Positions 9,615 to 19,006 of a stretch of 64,000 bases of DNA are shown piece after piece. The DNA lies in the NCBI RefSeq assembly GCF_000620845.1, contig NZ_KK211189.1:2077878-2141877 (forward strand), written 5' to 3'. Source of the DNA: Exiguobacterium marinum DSM 16307 (GTDB lineage Bacteria; Bacillota; Bacilli; Exiguobacteriales; Exiguobacteriaceae). Made by a program: the position numbers and the translations under genes. Below the pieces are notes generated by a model. That model saw nothing but the letters and a program-made list of their open reading frames with translations. It was not told where the DNA came from and ran no database searches. Numbering within the stretch: position 1 is the first letter of the stretch; each line of letters starts with the position of its first letter.

Positions 9615-10163
9615 TTAATCTTCTATCGTGCCAACATCATCGAGCGGCCAGAAGATGAAGTTTGTCTTGCCGACAATCTCCTCTTTCGACACAAACCCAA
9701 TCTCACGGCTGTCTTTCGAATTTTGACGATTGTCTCCCATGACGAAATACGAATCCTCAGGAACGACCGACTCACCCGTCACTTGTTCAAGTGTAAAGTT
9801 CTCCGTCAGCGGAAACCCGTTCATCTGTGCACGGAACTCATCTAAATACGGCTCTTCAACCGCTTCATCATTAATATAGAGCACGTCATCTCGATATTCG
9901 AGCGTGTCGCCTGGAATAGCGATGACACGTTTAATATAATCTTTTGATTCTGTCGCATGGAATACGACGATATCGCCTCGGTCTAGCTCTCCAACATAGT
10001 TCGAAATTTTACTGACGATCATTCGATCCGCATTGTGGAGCGTCGGCATCATCGACTCTCCTTCAACGATGACAGGAACGAAGATGAACGTCCGGATAAC
10101 GAACGCGATGACAAGAGCGACGACGATGGCTTTTAGCCAACTAAACACTTCTTTCAACTTCAC
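9615..10163 (-). CDS. lepB: Type I signal peptidase
   Basis: Membrane protease that removes signal peptides from exported proteins. One N-terminal transmembrane helix (residues 10-31) is followed by the catalytic serine S37 in GESMMPTL and the lysine base K78 in KDYIKRVIAIPGD. The late motif MGDNRQNSKDSR is intact. It is 182 aa long, the single-TM SipS type. The start is GTG with GAGGAG ahead. In many Firmicutes a signal peptidase gene sits here between rplS and rbgA. The symbol sipS is equally suitable. Confidence 0.95.
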   Translation of the reverse strand: MKLKEVFSWLKAIVVALVIAFVIRTFIFVPVIVEGESMMPTLHNADRMIVSKISNYVGELDRGDIVVFHATESKDYIKRVIAIPGDTLEYRDDVLYINDEAVEEPYLDEFRAQMNGFPLTENFTLEQVTGESVVPEDSYFVMGDNRQNSKDSREIGFVSKEEIVGKTNFIFWPLDDVGTIED

Positions 10164-10187
10164 TCACTCCTCTATCCATTTGAACTT

Positions 10188-10217
10188 ATTGTACTAGAAA
10201 AAAATAAGCTTGTCGCA
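10188..10217 (-). promoter_or_regulatory. Possible lepB promoter overlapping the rplS terminator
   Basis: Minus strand: TACAAT (10193-10188) lies 18 bp after GCGACA (10217-10212), which is part of the rplS terminator hairpin. The -10 is good and the -35 weak. If real, lepB-rbgA restart transcription right after the terminator. Confidence 0.35.
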
Positions 10218-10229
10218 AGCGACAAGCTC
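10198..10229 (-). terminator. Intrinsic terminator after rplS
   Basis: Perfect 9-bp stem AGCTTGTCG/CGACAAGCT (10208-10216 with 10221-10229), loop CAAG, followed on the minus strand by TTA and eight U (10205-10198). It lies 11 bases past the rplS stop. Confidence 0.88.
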
Positions 10230-10239
10230 AATTCCCATC

Positions 10240-10593
10240 TTAACGACGGATTTCTTTAATACGTGCTGCTTTACCGCGAAGGTTACGGAGGTAGTAAAGT
10301 TTCGCACGGCGAACTTTACCGTAGCGTACAACTTCGATTTGCGCAACGCGTGGTGAGTGAAGCGGGAATGCACGCTCAACACCTACACCGTAAGAAATCT
10401 TACGGACTGTGAATGTTTCGCTGATGCCGCCACCTTTACGCTTAATGACTACGCCTTCGAAGATCTGGATACGCTCGCGCGTTCCCTCTACAACTTTAAC
10501 GTGGACACGTACTGTGTCACCAGGACGGAAAGCAGGTACGTCCGATTTGAATTGTTCTTCTGTGATTTCACGGAACAGTTTTTGTGTGTTCAT
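10240..10593 (-). CDS. rplS: Ribosomal protein L19
   Basis: Large-subunit protein at the 30S-50S interface. The 117-aa sequence is typical: [56 protein letters not shown]. It has an AAAGGAG ribosome site and a structured leader (10641-10687) of the L19 type in front, and follows trmD in the rpsP-rimM-trmD-rplS group. Confidence 0.98.
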   Translation of the reverse strand: MNTQKLFREITEEQFKSDVPAFRPGDTVRVHVKVVEGTRERIQIFEGVVIKRKGGGISETFTVRKISYGVGVERAFPLHSPRVAQIEVVRYGKVRRAKLYYLRNLRGKAARIKEIRR

Positions 10594-10640
10594 GAATCAT
10601 ATCTCCTTTTTCTTCAATGTTCATATCTTCATATGCCCAA

Positions 10641-10687
10641 GCATCCAACAGCGGAACATCGGTAATCGGTGGGTTTAACCCACATGC
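10641..10687 (-). ncRNA. L19 leader (ribosomal protein autoregulatory element)
   Basis: The 114-base trmD-rplS gap holds, on the minus strand, a perfect hairpin GTGGGTT/AACCCAC enclosed by GCAT/ATGC, with the unpaired stretch GATGTTCCGCTGTT between them. Firmicutes carry a conserved L19 leader at this place, and the arrangement fits my memory of it. The assignment should be confirmed with an Rfam covariance model. Confidence 0.6.
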
Positions 10688-10690
10688 TCA

Positions 10691-10719
10691 AACATAGCAT
10701 ATATTTCTCAATCGCGCAA
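10691..10719 (-). promoter_or_regulatory. Possible rplS promoter
   Basis: Minus strand: extended -10 TGC-TATGTT (hexamer 10696-10691) and TTGCGC (10719-10714) with a 17-bp spacer. The start site would fall at the first base of the L19 leader, which supports it, but the -35 is poor. Confidence 0.4.
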
Positions 10720-11424
10720 CGATTGCAGAAACTTTTTATCATGTTCCGTCAACTCGGCATGTTCGAGCAAATCCGGCCGTTTTCGATAGGTCCGCTCGAG
10801 CGATTGTTCCCGCCGCCATTCCTCGATTCGGGCATGGTTCCCCGATAGGAGGACGTCCGGTACTTTCAACCCACGAAATTCAGCCGGTCGTGTATAGTGC
10901 GGATACTCAAGAAGTCCGGTCGAGAAAGAATCATCTTCATGGCTCGCCTGATCGCCGAGGACGTCCGGAAGTAGTCGCACGGTCGCATCGATCATCACCA
11001 TCGTCGCAAGCTCTCCACCAGTCAGAACAAAGTCCCCAATCGACACCTCATCGGTCGCCAGTTCATCATGGATGCGCTGGTCAAACCCTTCATAATGCCC
11101 GCATAAAAAGATCAGATGTTCTTCCTTTGCCCATTCCTCTGCCATCTGTTGATTGAACGGTTTTCCAGTTGGGGTCGTGAGGATGATTCGAGGCTTTCGT
11201 GCCTCGAGAGAGTCAAACGCATCAAAGATTGGTTGTGGCGTGAGTAACATGCCCGCCCCGCCGCCATACGGATAATCATCGACTTTATGATGCTTGTTCG
11301 TTGAAAAGTCCCGAAAGTTGACGAAGGTCATGTCCACCTGCCCGAGCGCTTTCGCCCGGCCAACGATGGAATGATCGAGCGCCTGAAACATGTCCGGGAA
11401 CAACGTCAACACATCAATCTTCAT
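10708..11424 (-). CDS. trmD: tRNA (guanine-N1)-methyltransferase TrmD
   Basis: SPOUT-class enzyme that methylates G37 next to the anticodon, preventing +1 frameshifts. The knot region is readable: [26 protein letters not shown], and [25 protein letters not shown]. About 238 aa. Its start overlaps the rimM stop by 11 bases, so it is translationally coupled; I chose ATG 11424 over the TTG two codons earlier. Confidence 0.97.
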   Translation of the reverse strand: MKIDVLTLFPDMFQALDHSIVGRAKALGQVDMTFVNFRDFSTNKHHKVDDYPYGGGAGMLLTPQPIFDAFDSLEARKPRIILTTPTGKPFNQQMAEEWAKEEHLIFLCGHYEGFDQRIHDELATDEVSIGDFVLTGGELATMVMIDATVRLLPDVLGDQASHEDDSFSTGLLEYPHYTRPAEFRGLKVPDVLLSGNHARIEEWRREQSLERTYRKRPDLLEHAELTEHDKKFLQSLRD

Positions 11425-11932
11425 CGTCAATCATTCCAGGAATCGGTGTGATGACAACTCGCTTCGTTTCCAAGTCGATTTCTTTAACGACCGATTCGAT
11501 ATAGGGGATGAGAGCATCCGACTTACCTGGGCGCTTGATCACCCACACATCGTTCGCACCGTTCGTTTCAAAGATGTCATCGACGACACCGATGACAATC
11601 CCGTCCACGATGGCCTTACAACCAATGATTTCATGATAATAAAATTCATGTTCATCCAACTCGTGGACGTGTTCGGCATGAACATAAAGCTTCAACCCTT
11701 TATATTTTTCTACGAGGTTGATATTCTCAAGTCCTTTGAACGTGACAAGATGAAACTGCTTATGCGGACGATATGTCGTGATTGTCATTTCTTGTTTCGT
11801 TCCGTTCACATCAAGAAACAGCGTGTTTCCTTTTTTAAAACGTTCTTCCGGAAAGTCTGTTGCCGCCAAAATCTTCACTTCGCCTTTAAGTCCATGCGTA
11901 TTGGCGATTTTTCCAACATATAACCAATCCAT
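11414..11932 (-). CDS. rimM: Ribosome maturation factor RimM
   Basis: 16S rRNA processing and 30S-assembly factor that binds S19. The N-terminal RimM domain starts [21 protein letters not shown]; the C-terminal PRC barrel includes [22 protein letters not shown] and [13 protein letters not shown]. The 172-aa length is standard. GAGGAGGG precedes the ATG. The ylqC (khpA) and ylqD genes that separate rpsP from rimM in B. subtilis are missing; only a 54-base gap with a hairpin is present. Confidence 0.95.
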   Translation of the reverse strand: MDWLYVGKIANTHGLKGEVKILAATDFPEERFKKGNTLFLDVNGTKQEMTITTYRPHKQFHLVTFKGLENINLVEKYKGLKLYVHAEHVHELDEHEFYYHEIIGCKAIVDGIVIGVVDDIFETNGANDVWVIKRPGKSDALIPYIESVVKEIDLETKRVVITPIPGMIDDED

Positions 11933-11956
11933 CTCATTTCCCTCCTCAACAAAATA

Positions 11957-11980
11957 GGCCGACCTCAGAAAAGGTCGGCC
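11957..11980 (-). terminator. Hairpin between rpsP and rimM (weak terminator or attenuator)
   Basis: Perfect 9-bp GC-rich stem GGCCGACCT/AGGTCGGCC (11957-11965 with 11972-11980). The following minus-strand tract TATTTTG is short, so termination is probably partial, giving more S16 than RimM. Confidence 0.6.
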
Positions 11981-11986
11981 ACATCA

Positions 11987-12262
11987 TTACTTCGCGTTTT
12001 TCGCGTTGTGGAATTTCTCCATGATCCCTGCTTTAGAGAACAAGTTACGTACTGTGTCAGATGGCTTCGCGCCGTCTGCCAACCATTTGAGCGCGAGTTC
12101 TTCGTTGATGCGAACTTCTGCTTCTGGTTTTGCAACCGGGTTGTAGTGACCAACTTGCTCGATGAAGCGACCGTCACGTGGTGAACGTGAGTCTGCTACA
12201 ACGATACGGTAGAAAGGTGATTTTTTTGCGCCCATGCGCTTAAGACGAATTTTAACTGCCAT
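11987..12262 (-). CDS. rpsP: Ribosomal protein S16
   Basis: Small-subunit assembly protein of 91 aa with the standard N terminus [20 protein letters not shown] and the motif [19 protein letters not shown]. The ribosome site GGAGG precedes the ATG. It has its own strong promoter at 12307-12335 and a hairpin after it, so it is a separately boosted gene inside the ffh-to-rplS cluster. Confidence 0.98.
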   Translation of the reverse strand: MAVKIRLKRMGAKKSPFYRIVVADSRSPRDGRFIEQVGHYNPVAKPEAEVRINEELALKWLADGAKPSDTVRNLFSKAGIMEKFHNAKNAK

Positions 12263-12306
12263 GGTAATATACCTCCATCATGTGTTTAAGAATTGACAAC
12301 TTTTAT

Positions 12307-12335
12307 AGTATACAGCTTTTTCGTTCGACTGACAA
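12307..12335 (-). promoter_or_regulatory. Sigma-A promoter for rpsP
   Basis: Minus strand: TTGTCA (12335-12330), 17-bp spacer, TATACT (12312-12307), in the 82-base ffh-rpsP gap. Ideal spacing and near-consensus hexamers. Confidence 0.7.
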
Positions 12336-12344
12336 AAGTTTTTG

Positions 12345-13685
12345 TTAGAAGAATGGAAGACCGAGGCCTTTTTTCTTCCCTTTCATTTGTCCTGACATTT
12401 GTTTCATCATCTTCTTCATGTCATCGAACTGTTTGATGAGACGGTTCACTTCTTGAATCGAGCGACCGCTCCCTTTTGCGATTCGCTTACGACGACTCGC
12501 ATTGAGAACTTCCGGGTTGGAGCGTTCATGTTTCGTCATCGAGCGAATGATCGCTTCGACGTGATCGAGTTGTTTCTCGTCGATTTGGACGTTCTTCAAC
12601 CCTTTCATTTTACCTGCACCAGGTAACATCGAAAGTAATTCATCAATTGGTCCCATGTTTTTCACTTGAGCCAACTGTTCAATGAAATCATCGAACGTGA
12701 ACGACGCATCACGAATTTTGCTTTCTAGCTCTTTCGCTGCGTCTTGGTCCATCTGTGTCTCGGCTTTTTCAATGAGTGAGAGCACGTCCCCCATTCCAAG
12801 AATGCGTGACGCCATGCGCTCTGGATGGAACGGTTCGAGGGCATCCAACTTTTCTCCGAGACCGACGAACTTAATCGGCGCTCCCGTGACTGCCTTAATC
12901 GAAAGGGCTGCCCCGCCTCGTGTATCTCCGTCGAGCTTTGTCAGCACGACCCCGGTGATTCCGAGTTTCTCATTGAAACTGTCGGCCACATTGACCGCAT
13001 CTTGACCCGTCATCGAATCGACGACGAGGAAGATCTCATTTGGTTTGGCAATCGTCTTCACATTTTCGAGCTCGCCCATGAGCGTCTCATCGATATGAAG
13101 GCGACCGGCCGTATCGATCAACACGAAATCGTGATGATTTGTTTTTGCGTACTCGAGCGCTTTCGTCACAATCTCTTCCGGCTTCACTTGATCACCAAGT
13201 GAAAAGACCGGTAAATCGAGTTGTTTTCCGAGTGTCTCAAGTTGCTTGATTGCCGCCGGACGATAAATATCCGCCGCGACGAGAAGTGGACTGCGGTTAT
13301 GCTTTTTACGAATCAAGTTCGCTAGCTTCCCGGTCGTCGTCGTTTTACCCGCACCTTGCAGACCGACCATCATGACGACTGTCGGTGGTTTCTGACTAAA
13401 TGAAATCGGGACGACGTCGCTTCCCATCAAATTTGTCAACTCTTCGTGAACAATCTTGACGACTTGTTGTCCTGGCGTCAATGATCTCATGACATCCTGA
13501 CCAATCGCACGTTCTTTCACGTCATTGACGAATTGTTTGACCACTTTAAAGTTGACGTCGGCTTCTAGAAGGGCGAGGCGAACCTCACGCATCATCTCTT
13601 TGACATCGGCCTCCGAGATTTTTCCTTTACCGCGCATTTTGGAAAGTGTCGATTGCAATCGTTCTGATAATCCTTCAAATGCCAT
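12345..13685 (-). CDS. ffh: Signal recognition particle protein Ffh
   Basis: SRP GTPase that brings nascent membrane and secreted proteins to FtsY. It has an N domain, then the G domain with P-loop GLQGAGKTTT (108-117), DTAGR and TKLDGDTRGGAALS, and a methionine-rich M domain ending in MMKQMSGQMKGKKKG, which binds the 4.5S/scRNA signal-sequence groove. It is 446 aa long. It lies directly after ylxM, the usual partner order. Confidence 0.97.
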   Translation of the reverse strand: MAFEGLSERLQSTLSKMRGKGKISEADVKEMMREVRLALLEADVNFKVVKQFVNDVKERAIGQDVMRSLTPGQQVVKIVHEELTNLMGSDVVPISFSQKPPTVVMMVGLQGAGKTTTTGKLANLIRKKHNRSPLLVAADIYRPAAIKQLETLGKQLDLPVFSLGDQVKPEEIVTKALEYAKTNHHDFVLIDTAGRLHIDETLMGELENVKTIAKPNEIFLVVDSMTGQDAVNVADSFNEKLGITGVVLTKLDGDTRGGAALSIKAVTGAPIKFVGLGEKLDALEPFHPERMASRILGMGDVLSLIEKAETQMDQDAAKELESKIRDASFTFDDFIEQLAQVKNMGPIDELLSMLPGAGKMKGLKNVQIDEKQLDHVEAIIRSMTKHERSNPEVLNASRRKRIAKGSGRSIQEVNRLIKQFDDMKKMMKQMSGQMKGKKKGLGLPFF

Positions 13686-13696
13686 GCTTCAGCCCC

Positions 13697-14020
13697 CTAC
13701 TCTAAATTCTCAAGCGCAGATATCGTAGCACTCACATCATCTGTGAGTTCGACTTGACGTTTGAGGGTCTGAAGAAGTTGCTGGCGCTCTATGAATTTTT
13801 CGAATAGAGCTAGCTTTTCCTCGTACTGTTCAAGCATCGTTTCTGTACGCTTTATGTTATCGTAGACCGCTTGACGGCTGACTTCAAACTCTTCCGCAAT
13901 CTCTCCGAGCGAGTAGTCATCTAGGTAATAAAGAGACATATAGTTGCGCTGTTTCGGTGTGAGGAGCGCTTGATAAAAATCGATGAGATAGTTCATACGA
14001 TTCGTTTTTTCGAGCGTCAA
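13697..14020 (-). CDS. ylxM: SRP-associated DNA-binding-like protein YlxM
   Basis: A small (107 aa) sigma-70-region-4-like helix-turn-helix protein: [34 protein letters not shown], followed by a helical tail. Homologs are encoded next to ffh across Firmicutes and in streptococci bind Ffh/scRNA and stimulate SRP GTPase activity. The start I prefer is TTG 14020, because GGAGGTGAAAGG lies just ahead of it; an in-frame GTG at 14035 is inside that ribosome site. Confidence 0.88.
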   Translation of the reverse strand: MTLEKTNRMNYLIDFYQALLTPKQRNYMSLYYLDDYSLGEIAEEFEVSRQAVYDNIKRTETMLEQYEEKLALFEKFIERQQLLQTLKRQVELTDDVSATISALENLE

Positions 14021-14065
14021 ACCTTTCACCTCCACATGTTAAGTGAAATCCCTTTACAACTACCA

Positions 14066-14094
14066 ATAGTACAGCCGTCCCAAGTACTTGTCAA
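14066..14094 (-). promoter_or_regulatory. Sigma-A promoter for ylxM-ffh
   Basis: Minus strand: perfect TTGACA (14094-14089), 17-bp spacer, TACTAT (14071-14066), in the ftsY-ylxM gap. It starts the ylxM-ffh transcript separately from smc-ftsY. Confidence 0.7.
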
Positions 14095-14116
14095 GTTTTT
14101 TTCTTAACAGTAAAAC

Positions 14117-15142
14117 TTAGGCGAGGTCTTTGTTTGTGTCGTCTTTTTCAGTCGAGTCACCCTGTGTCTTGTCTTCAAAAACATCACCGAACAATCCAAG
14201 GACGAACTGTTCCGGATTGAACACCTGTAAATCATCCATCTTCTCTCCGAGACCGACATATTTAACCGGAATGTCGAGTTCATTACGGATTGCAAGGACA
14301 ATTCCGCCCTTTGCCGTCCCATCGAGTTTAGTCAAGACGATCCCACTTACGTTCGTTGCCTCTTTGAACGCTTTCGCTTGAATCATGGCGTTTTGTCCCG
14401 TCGTTGCATCGAGTGCGAGCAAGACTTCGTGTGGTCCGTTCGGAATTTCTCGTTCGATGACACGTTTCACTTTCTCGAGCTCTTTCATTAAATTGACCTT
14501 ATTTTGGAGACGTCCTGCCGTATCACAGATGAGTACATCCATGTTACGTGACTTCGCAGACTGAACGGCATCGTATACGACTGCCGCTGGGTCCGATCCT
14601 TCCGTTTGACGAATGACCGGCACCCCGACACGTTCTCCCCACACTTCAAGTTGCTCTATAGCACCGGCACGGAACGTATCACCTGCCGCGAGCATGACGG
14701 AGCGACCTTCTGACTTCAATTGGTGCGCCAGTTTCCCAATCGTCGTCGTCTTTCCGACGCCGTTGACGCCGACAAACAAAATGACAGTGAGTCCATCCTG
14801 CATATTGAGTTCACGATCCGATTCATCTTCTTGAAGCCGATTCGCTACGACCTCGACGAGTGCGTCACGGACAAGGACCGGGTCTTTCAAATTGCGTCGT
14901 TTCACTTCTTCCTTCAAGTCTTCGACGAGGTCCATCGTCGTCGTGACACCGACGTCCGCTTGGATGAGCAAATCTTCGAGTTCATCGAAGAAATCCTCAT
15001 CCACCTCACGGAAACGATAGACGAGGTCATTGACGGCACTCGCAAATCCGTCACGTGTCTTCGTCAATCCATCTGTAAACTTCTGTGACACCTCTTGGGT
15101 AGATGTCGTTAATTTATCTTTTAACTTTTTAAAAAAACTCAA
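14117..15142 (-). CDS. ftsY: Signal recognition particle receptor FtsY
   Basis: Membrane-associated SRP receptor GTPase, the partner of Ffh. It has a short charged N terminus, an NG domain with P-loop GVNGVGKTTT, DTAGRL, and the closing loop TKLDGTAKGG. The 341-aa length is that of the short Gram-positive form without the long acidic A domain. Its ATG overlaps the smc stop by 4 bases, so the two are coupled. Confidence 0.97.
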   Translation of the reverse strand: MSFFKKLKDKLTTSTQEVSQKFTDGLTKTRDGFASAVNDLVYRFREVDEDFFDELEDLLIQADVGVTTTMDLVEDLKEEVKRRNLKDPVLVRDALVEVVANRLQEDESDRELNMQDGLTVILFVGVNGVGKTTTIGKLAHQLKSEGRSVMLAAGDTFRAGAIEQLEVWGERVGVPVIRQTEGSDPAAVVYDAVQSAKSRNMDVLICDTAGRLQNKVNLMKELEKVKRVIEREIPNGPHEVLLALDATTGQNAMIQAKAFKEATNVSGIVLTKLDGTAKGGIVLAIRNELDIPVKYVGLGEKMDDLQVFNPEQFVLGLFGDVFEDKTQGDSTEKDDTNKDLA

Positions 15143-18100
15143 CGTGATTCCTCCATCTCTTCATCCATTTCGACGACACGTTTTGCTTCAGACAGTTCAA
15201 CCGAGAGCACCTCGGACACCCCATTCTGTTGCATCGTGACGCCGTATAGCGTATCTGCAGCTTCCATCGTACCTTTTCGGTGCGTGATGATGACGAATTG
15301 CGTGTCAATCGACAGCGTACGAATGTATTCTCCAAATCGATGTACGTTCGCCTCGTCAAGAGCCGCCTCGACTTCATCGAGGACACAAAACGGTACCGGA
15401 CGCGTCTTCAAAATCGCAAACAACAAAGCGATGGCCGTCAACGCACGTTCCCCTCCGGACAATAGACTGAGCGTCTGTAACTTTTTGCCAGGTGGTTTGG
15501 CCACAATATCGATTCCCGTATTCAGTAGATCCGACTCATCTATTAATTTCAAATCCGCTTCACCTCCACCGAACAGTTCAGTGAACGTCTGTTTGAAGTG
15601 AGCACGAACGCTCGTATACGTCTCCTTGAAGAGACGAGTCACTTCACGGTCCATTTCGGCGATAATGTCATATAAATCCCCTTTTGCGCTGACGAGGTCG
15701 TCTCGTTGCTCAGATAAGAATGTGAAACGTTCATGAACACTATCGAACTCTTCGATTGCATTCAAATTGACAGGTCCGATCTCCTCAATTTGACGAACGA
15801 GCAGCTTGAATTCCTCTTTCGCATCTTCGAGCGGGATCTCGAGTTCTGGTAGTAGCTCGGCGACGAGTCCGTTCTCTTCTAACGCATCGAGCTTCCATTG
15901 TCGTTTTAATTCGAACTCTTGTTTGGCCGTTTCAAACTTCCGAACAATCGTGTCTGCTTGACGTCGCGCTTCCGTCGCCTGGTCGACTCGCTGACGCATG
16001 ATGCGGTACGCCTCTTCATTCGACTTGAGTGTTGTCGTCAACTCGTGAAGTCGTCCTTGGATTGCTATGAACTCTGTCTCCGCAGCTGCGAGCGTCTCTT
16101 CAAGCTGTGCCGATGAGACGACTTCTCCACTGTCGAGTCGCGCGAGCTCACGCTCTAACTGACTCAAACGGTCCTTCAAACGATTCCGTTCAGTCGTCAA
16201 GCGATCCATTTCATGCCGAACTCGCTCTTCTTCAAGGGTATGCCGTTGCAAATCGAGTTCGTTTTGACGAAGCAACGTTTCGAATTGGCCCGTGCTCTCA
16301 GCGCTTTTCGCTTGTTCAGCACGGAGTGACTCGAGACGGACACGAATTTCTGCCTGCTCGCGGTCCGTATTGGCTAATTCTATCGTCAATCGTTCTAGTT
16401 CAGCGGTCGACGTCTCAATCGTTTGCTCATAGCGCATCATTTCATGGTCGAATAATTCAAGTTGTGACTTCGCATCGAGCGAGGCACGCTCGGCCGTACG
16501 ATAAGCTGCCTCGACCTCTCGAAACGTCACTTCGACGGTACGTTTCTCGTTTCGGAGTGTTGATAACGCTTGCGTGATATTTGTCAACGCGTCTGTATAC
16601 TCTTCAAGACGTTGTTTTTGCTCGTGAAGCATAGCAAGACCTTGTGTCAAACCTTGTTTCAAGTCATCTAATTCACGCGATTGCGTGAACAGGGCCACCC
16701 CTTGCTTACGACTACCACCCGTCATCGAACCGCCGACGTTGACGATGTCCCCTTCTAACGTGACGACACGGAAACGGTATCCTGTCGATTGTGCGATTTG
16801 GTTCGCGACTTCAAGCGTCTCGGCAACAAGTACCGCACCAAGAAGTGATTTTTTCAGCGTTTCGAACGATTCATCCGTCTCGACGAGCTCCGATGCCACG
16901 CCAATAAATCCACGCATCGATTCGAGTCGATGCAACACTTCACTCGGTACGAATCTTGGTTTGATGGTCGTCATCGGTAAGAATGTCGCACGACCCGCGT
17001 TTGCTTTTCGTAATTTGTCGATTTCCCGTCGTCCCACCGTTTCATCCCGAACAACGACATGTTGTTGTGTCTGCCCAAGAGCCGTTTCAATCGCGGCTTC
17101 ATACGAAGGACGAACACGAATCAATTCAGCGACAGCACCAAGTACTCCCGGGGAGCGCTCTTTCAAGACGAATTTGACCGCATGGAAATAGCCTTCATAC
17201 GATTGCTTCATCCGTTCGAGCATTTCAATTCGGTCTTCTGTCTTTTGACGACGGCGTTCGAGGTCATAGTACGATGTCTCTGCTCGCGTTAATTTTTCAC
17301 GGATTGTCGTCTCTTCTTCGCGAAGTTCCGTCTCTTTTTCACTCAAGTGTTCGAAGCGACTTTGTACTTGTTCATATTGCTCTCGCGCCTCATTGAGTGT
17401 CGCTTCTTGTGAGGAACGTTCATCAAGACGGTGTTTATTCTCCCGTAGAAGACGTTCCTTCGACTCGACGGCGACATCGATATCCCGTTGCTCCCGTTTT
17501 TGTTGGTTACTAATCGTCGCTCGCGTTGTCGCGAGTTCGAACGCTTCGCTTTGTACCGCTTCGATTTCGGAATTAAAATCACGCGAGGCTGCTGTCAATT
17601 GTTGTTGAAGCGCATTTCTCGACTCAGTCGTCTGGCGCAACGTGGCTACTTTTTGAGACAAGTCGTCACGAACGACTTGTAGCCGCGTCTCAAGTTCTAC
17701 CATCTCGGCGCTCACTTCTTCACGTTGACGAAGGAGACGGTCTTTCATCTCGGCGCCGTGCTCTTCTTGTGCTTTGGCGAGCTTGATGTCACCTGTCAAT
17801 CGTTCGACGTATGTCGAATGTTCACGCTCTGTTTGATTCAATTCGGTCAACTCGTCACGAAGCGTCGAAAGTGCAGCCTCGAGTTGACTTCGTTCTTCAG
17901 TAAGGTCACGAACCGAATGGTCGCAATCGGATAACTGTTGAACAGATTCTGCATGACGGACCGTCACTTGTTCAATCTCACGTTGAAGCAACTGAATTTC
18001 GGCACCCATAATGCCTGTTTCAAGTTCATCGTGTCTTGCTTTCGCGACTTTATACTCTCTTGCAAGTGCTGCCTGTTCACGTAGCGGTTCGACACGATCA

Positions 18101-18696
18101 GCCAATTCAAATAAAATATCATCGACTCGGGACAAATTTAACTCGGTGTCCTGTAATTTACGCTCAGCCTGTTTTTTACGCTGACGATATTTGAGGACTC
18201 CCGCTGCCTCTTCGATGACGGCTCGGCGGTCTTCTGGTTTCCCGGAAATGACTTGTTCGACCCGACCTTGCCCGATGATGGCGAACGCATCCCGGGAAAG
18301 ACCTGTATCGAGAAACAAATCAATCACGTCTTTTAATCGACAAGGTTTTTTATTCACAAAATAGTCGCTGTCCCCACTTCGGGTCACGCGACGGGTCACA
18401 CTCACTTCTTCATAAGGCAAACGTAACTGTTCGTCGCGATTATCAAGGACGAGCGTGACCTCGGCGACGTTACGGTGATTCTCACCCTCACTTCCGGCAA
18501 AGATGACATCTTCCATCTTGGCACCACGAAGTGATTTGGCCGACTGTTCTCCGAGTACCCAGCGAACAGCGTCCGATATATTTGATTTCCCGCTCCCGTT
18601 CGGCCCAACTACAGCCGTGACGCCGGGACGGAAATCTAATTCAATTCGCTTGGCAAATGATTTAAAGCCAGCGAGTTCGATTCGTTTTAAGTGCAT
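15139..18696 (-). CDS. smc: Chromosome condensation ATPase SMC
   Basis: Head-hinge-head SMC protein that acts with ScpA/ScpB to organise the chromosome. Walker A is GPNGSGKSN (31-39). Two long heptad coiled-coil arms flank a hinge (about 510-650, with GGSMTGGSRKQG), and the C-terminal head carries the signature LSGGERALTAIALLFAIL and Walker B VLDEVEAALDEAN. About 1,185 aa. I chose the ATG at 18696 (MHLKRIELAGF) over upstream in-frame starts since all family members begin this way. Confidence 0.96.
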   Translation of the reverse strand: MHLKRIELAGFKSFAKRIELDFRPGVTAVVGPNGSGKSNISDAVRWVLGEQSAKSLRGAKMEDVIFAGSEGENHRNVAEVTLVLDNRDEQLRLPYEEVSVTRRVTRSGDSDYFVNKKPCRLKDVIDLFLDTGLSRDAFAIIGQGRVEQVISGKPEDRRAVIEEAAGVLKYRQRKKQAERKLQDTELNLSRVDDILFELADRVEPLREQAALAREYKVAKARHDELETGIMGAEIQLLQREIEQVTVRHAESVQQLSDCDHSVRDLTEERSQLEAALSTLRDELTELNQTEREHSTYVERLTGDIKLAKAQEEHGAEMKDRLLRQREEVSAEMVELETRLQVVRDDLSQKVATLRQTTESRNALQQQLTAASRDFNSEIEAVQSEAFELATTRATISNQQKREQRDIDVAVESKERLLRENKHRLDERSSQEATLNEAREQYEQVQSRFEHLSEKETELREEETTIREKLTRAETSYYDLERRRQKTEDRIEMLERMKQSYEGYFHAVKFVLKERSPGVLGAVAELIRVRPSYEAAIETALGQTQQHVVVRDETVGRREIDKLRKANAGRATFLPMTTIKPRFVPSEVLHRLESMRGFIGVASELVETDESFETLKKSLLGAVLVAETLEVANQIAQSTGYRFRVVTLEGDIVNVGGSMTGGSRKQGVALFTQSRELDDLKQGLTQGLAMLHEQKQRLEEYTDALTNITQALSTLRNEKRTVEVTFREVEAAYRTAERASLDAKSQLELFDHEMMRYEQTIETSTAELERLTIELANTDREQAEIRVRLESLRAEQAKSAESTGQFETLLRQNELDLQRHTLEEERVRHEMDRLTTERNRLKDRLSQLERELARLDSGEVVSSAQLEETLAAAETEFIAIQGRLHELTTTLKSNEEAYRIMRQRVDQATEARRQADTIVRKFETAKQEFELKRQWKLDALEENGLVAELLPELEIPLEDAKEEFKLLVRQIEEIGPVNLNAIEEFDSVHERFTFLSEQRDDLVSAKGDLYDIIAEMDREVTRLFKETYTSVRAHFKQTFTELFGGGEADLKLIDESDLLNTGIDIVAKPPGKKLQTLSLLSGGERALTAIALLFAILKTRPVPFCVLDEVEAALDEANVHRFGEYIRTLSIDTQFVIITHRKGTMEAADTLYGVTMQQNGVSEVLSVELSEAKRVVEMDEEMEESR

Positions 18697-18733
18697 CGTG
18701 ACCATCCTATCCGCAGTAAGCATTCATCTGTAT

Positions 18734-18760
18734 ATTTTACCACAGTTAACAGTTCGTCAA
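18734..18760 (-). promoter_or_regulatory. Possible smc promoter
   Basis: Minus strand: TTGACG (18760-18755) and an extended -10 TGG-TAAAAT (hexamer 18739-18734), but with only a 15-bp spacer. The region also has to serve the divergent DUF1128 gene. Confidence 0.35.
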
Positions 18761-18810
18761 AATGCCCGAATCATGCTATTCTTAAAAGAACTGTAGAAAG
18801 GGGAATACAG

Positions 18811-19005
18811 ATGACGAATGAACAGATGATTGAAGCTATTTTGGATAAGATGAATATTATTAACCGCGGTGCGATCAAAGCGGAAGAATATAATGCAGCC
18901 GACCCATCAGCGGTGAAAGAGATTTACGAGTACGTAATGACACGTTCTTCCCTTTCTATATCGGAAGTTGACGGGATTGTCGAAGAGCTCGGTCAATTGA
19001 CATGA
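18811..19005 (+). CDS. DUF1128 (UPF0435) family protein, YfkK-like
   Basis: A 64-aa soluble acidic protein, MTNEQMIEAILDKMNIINR... with AEEYNAADPSAVKEIYEYVM and SISEVDGIVEELG. It matches the DUF1128/UPF0435 family known from Bacillales (yfkK in B. subtilis); function unknown. The reading frame is open further upstream, but GAAAGGGG nine bases before the ATG at 18811 fixes the start. It is one of the few plus-strand genes and sits convergent to rnc and divergent from smc, a place where B. subtilis has no gene. Confidence 0.85.
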   Translation: MTNEQMIEAILDKMNIINRGAIKAEEYNAADPSAVKEIYEYVMTRSSLSISEVDGIVEELGQLT

Positions 19006-19006
19006 A

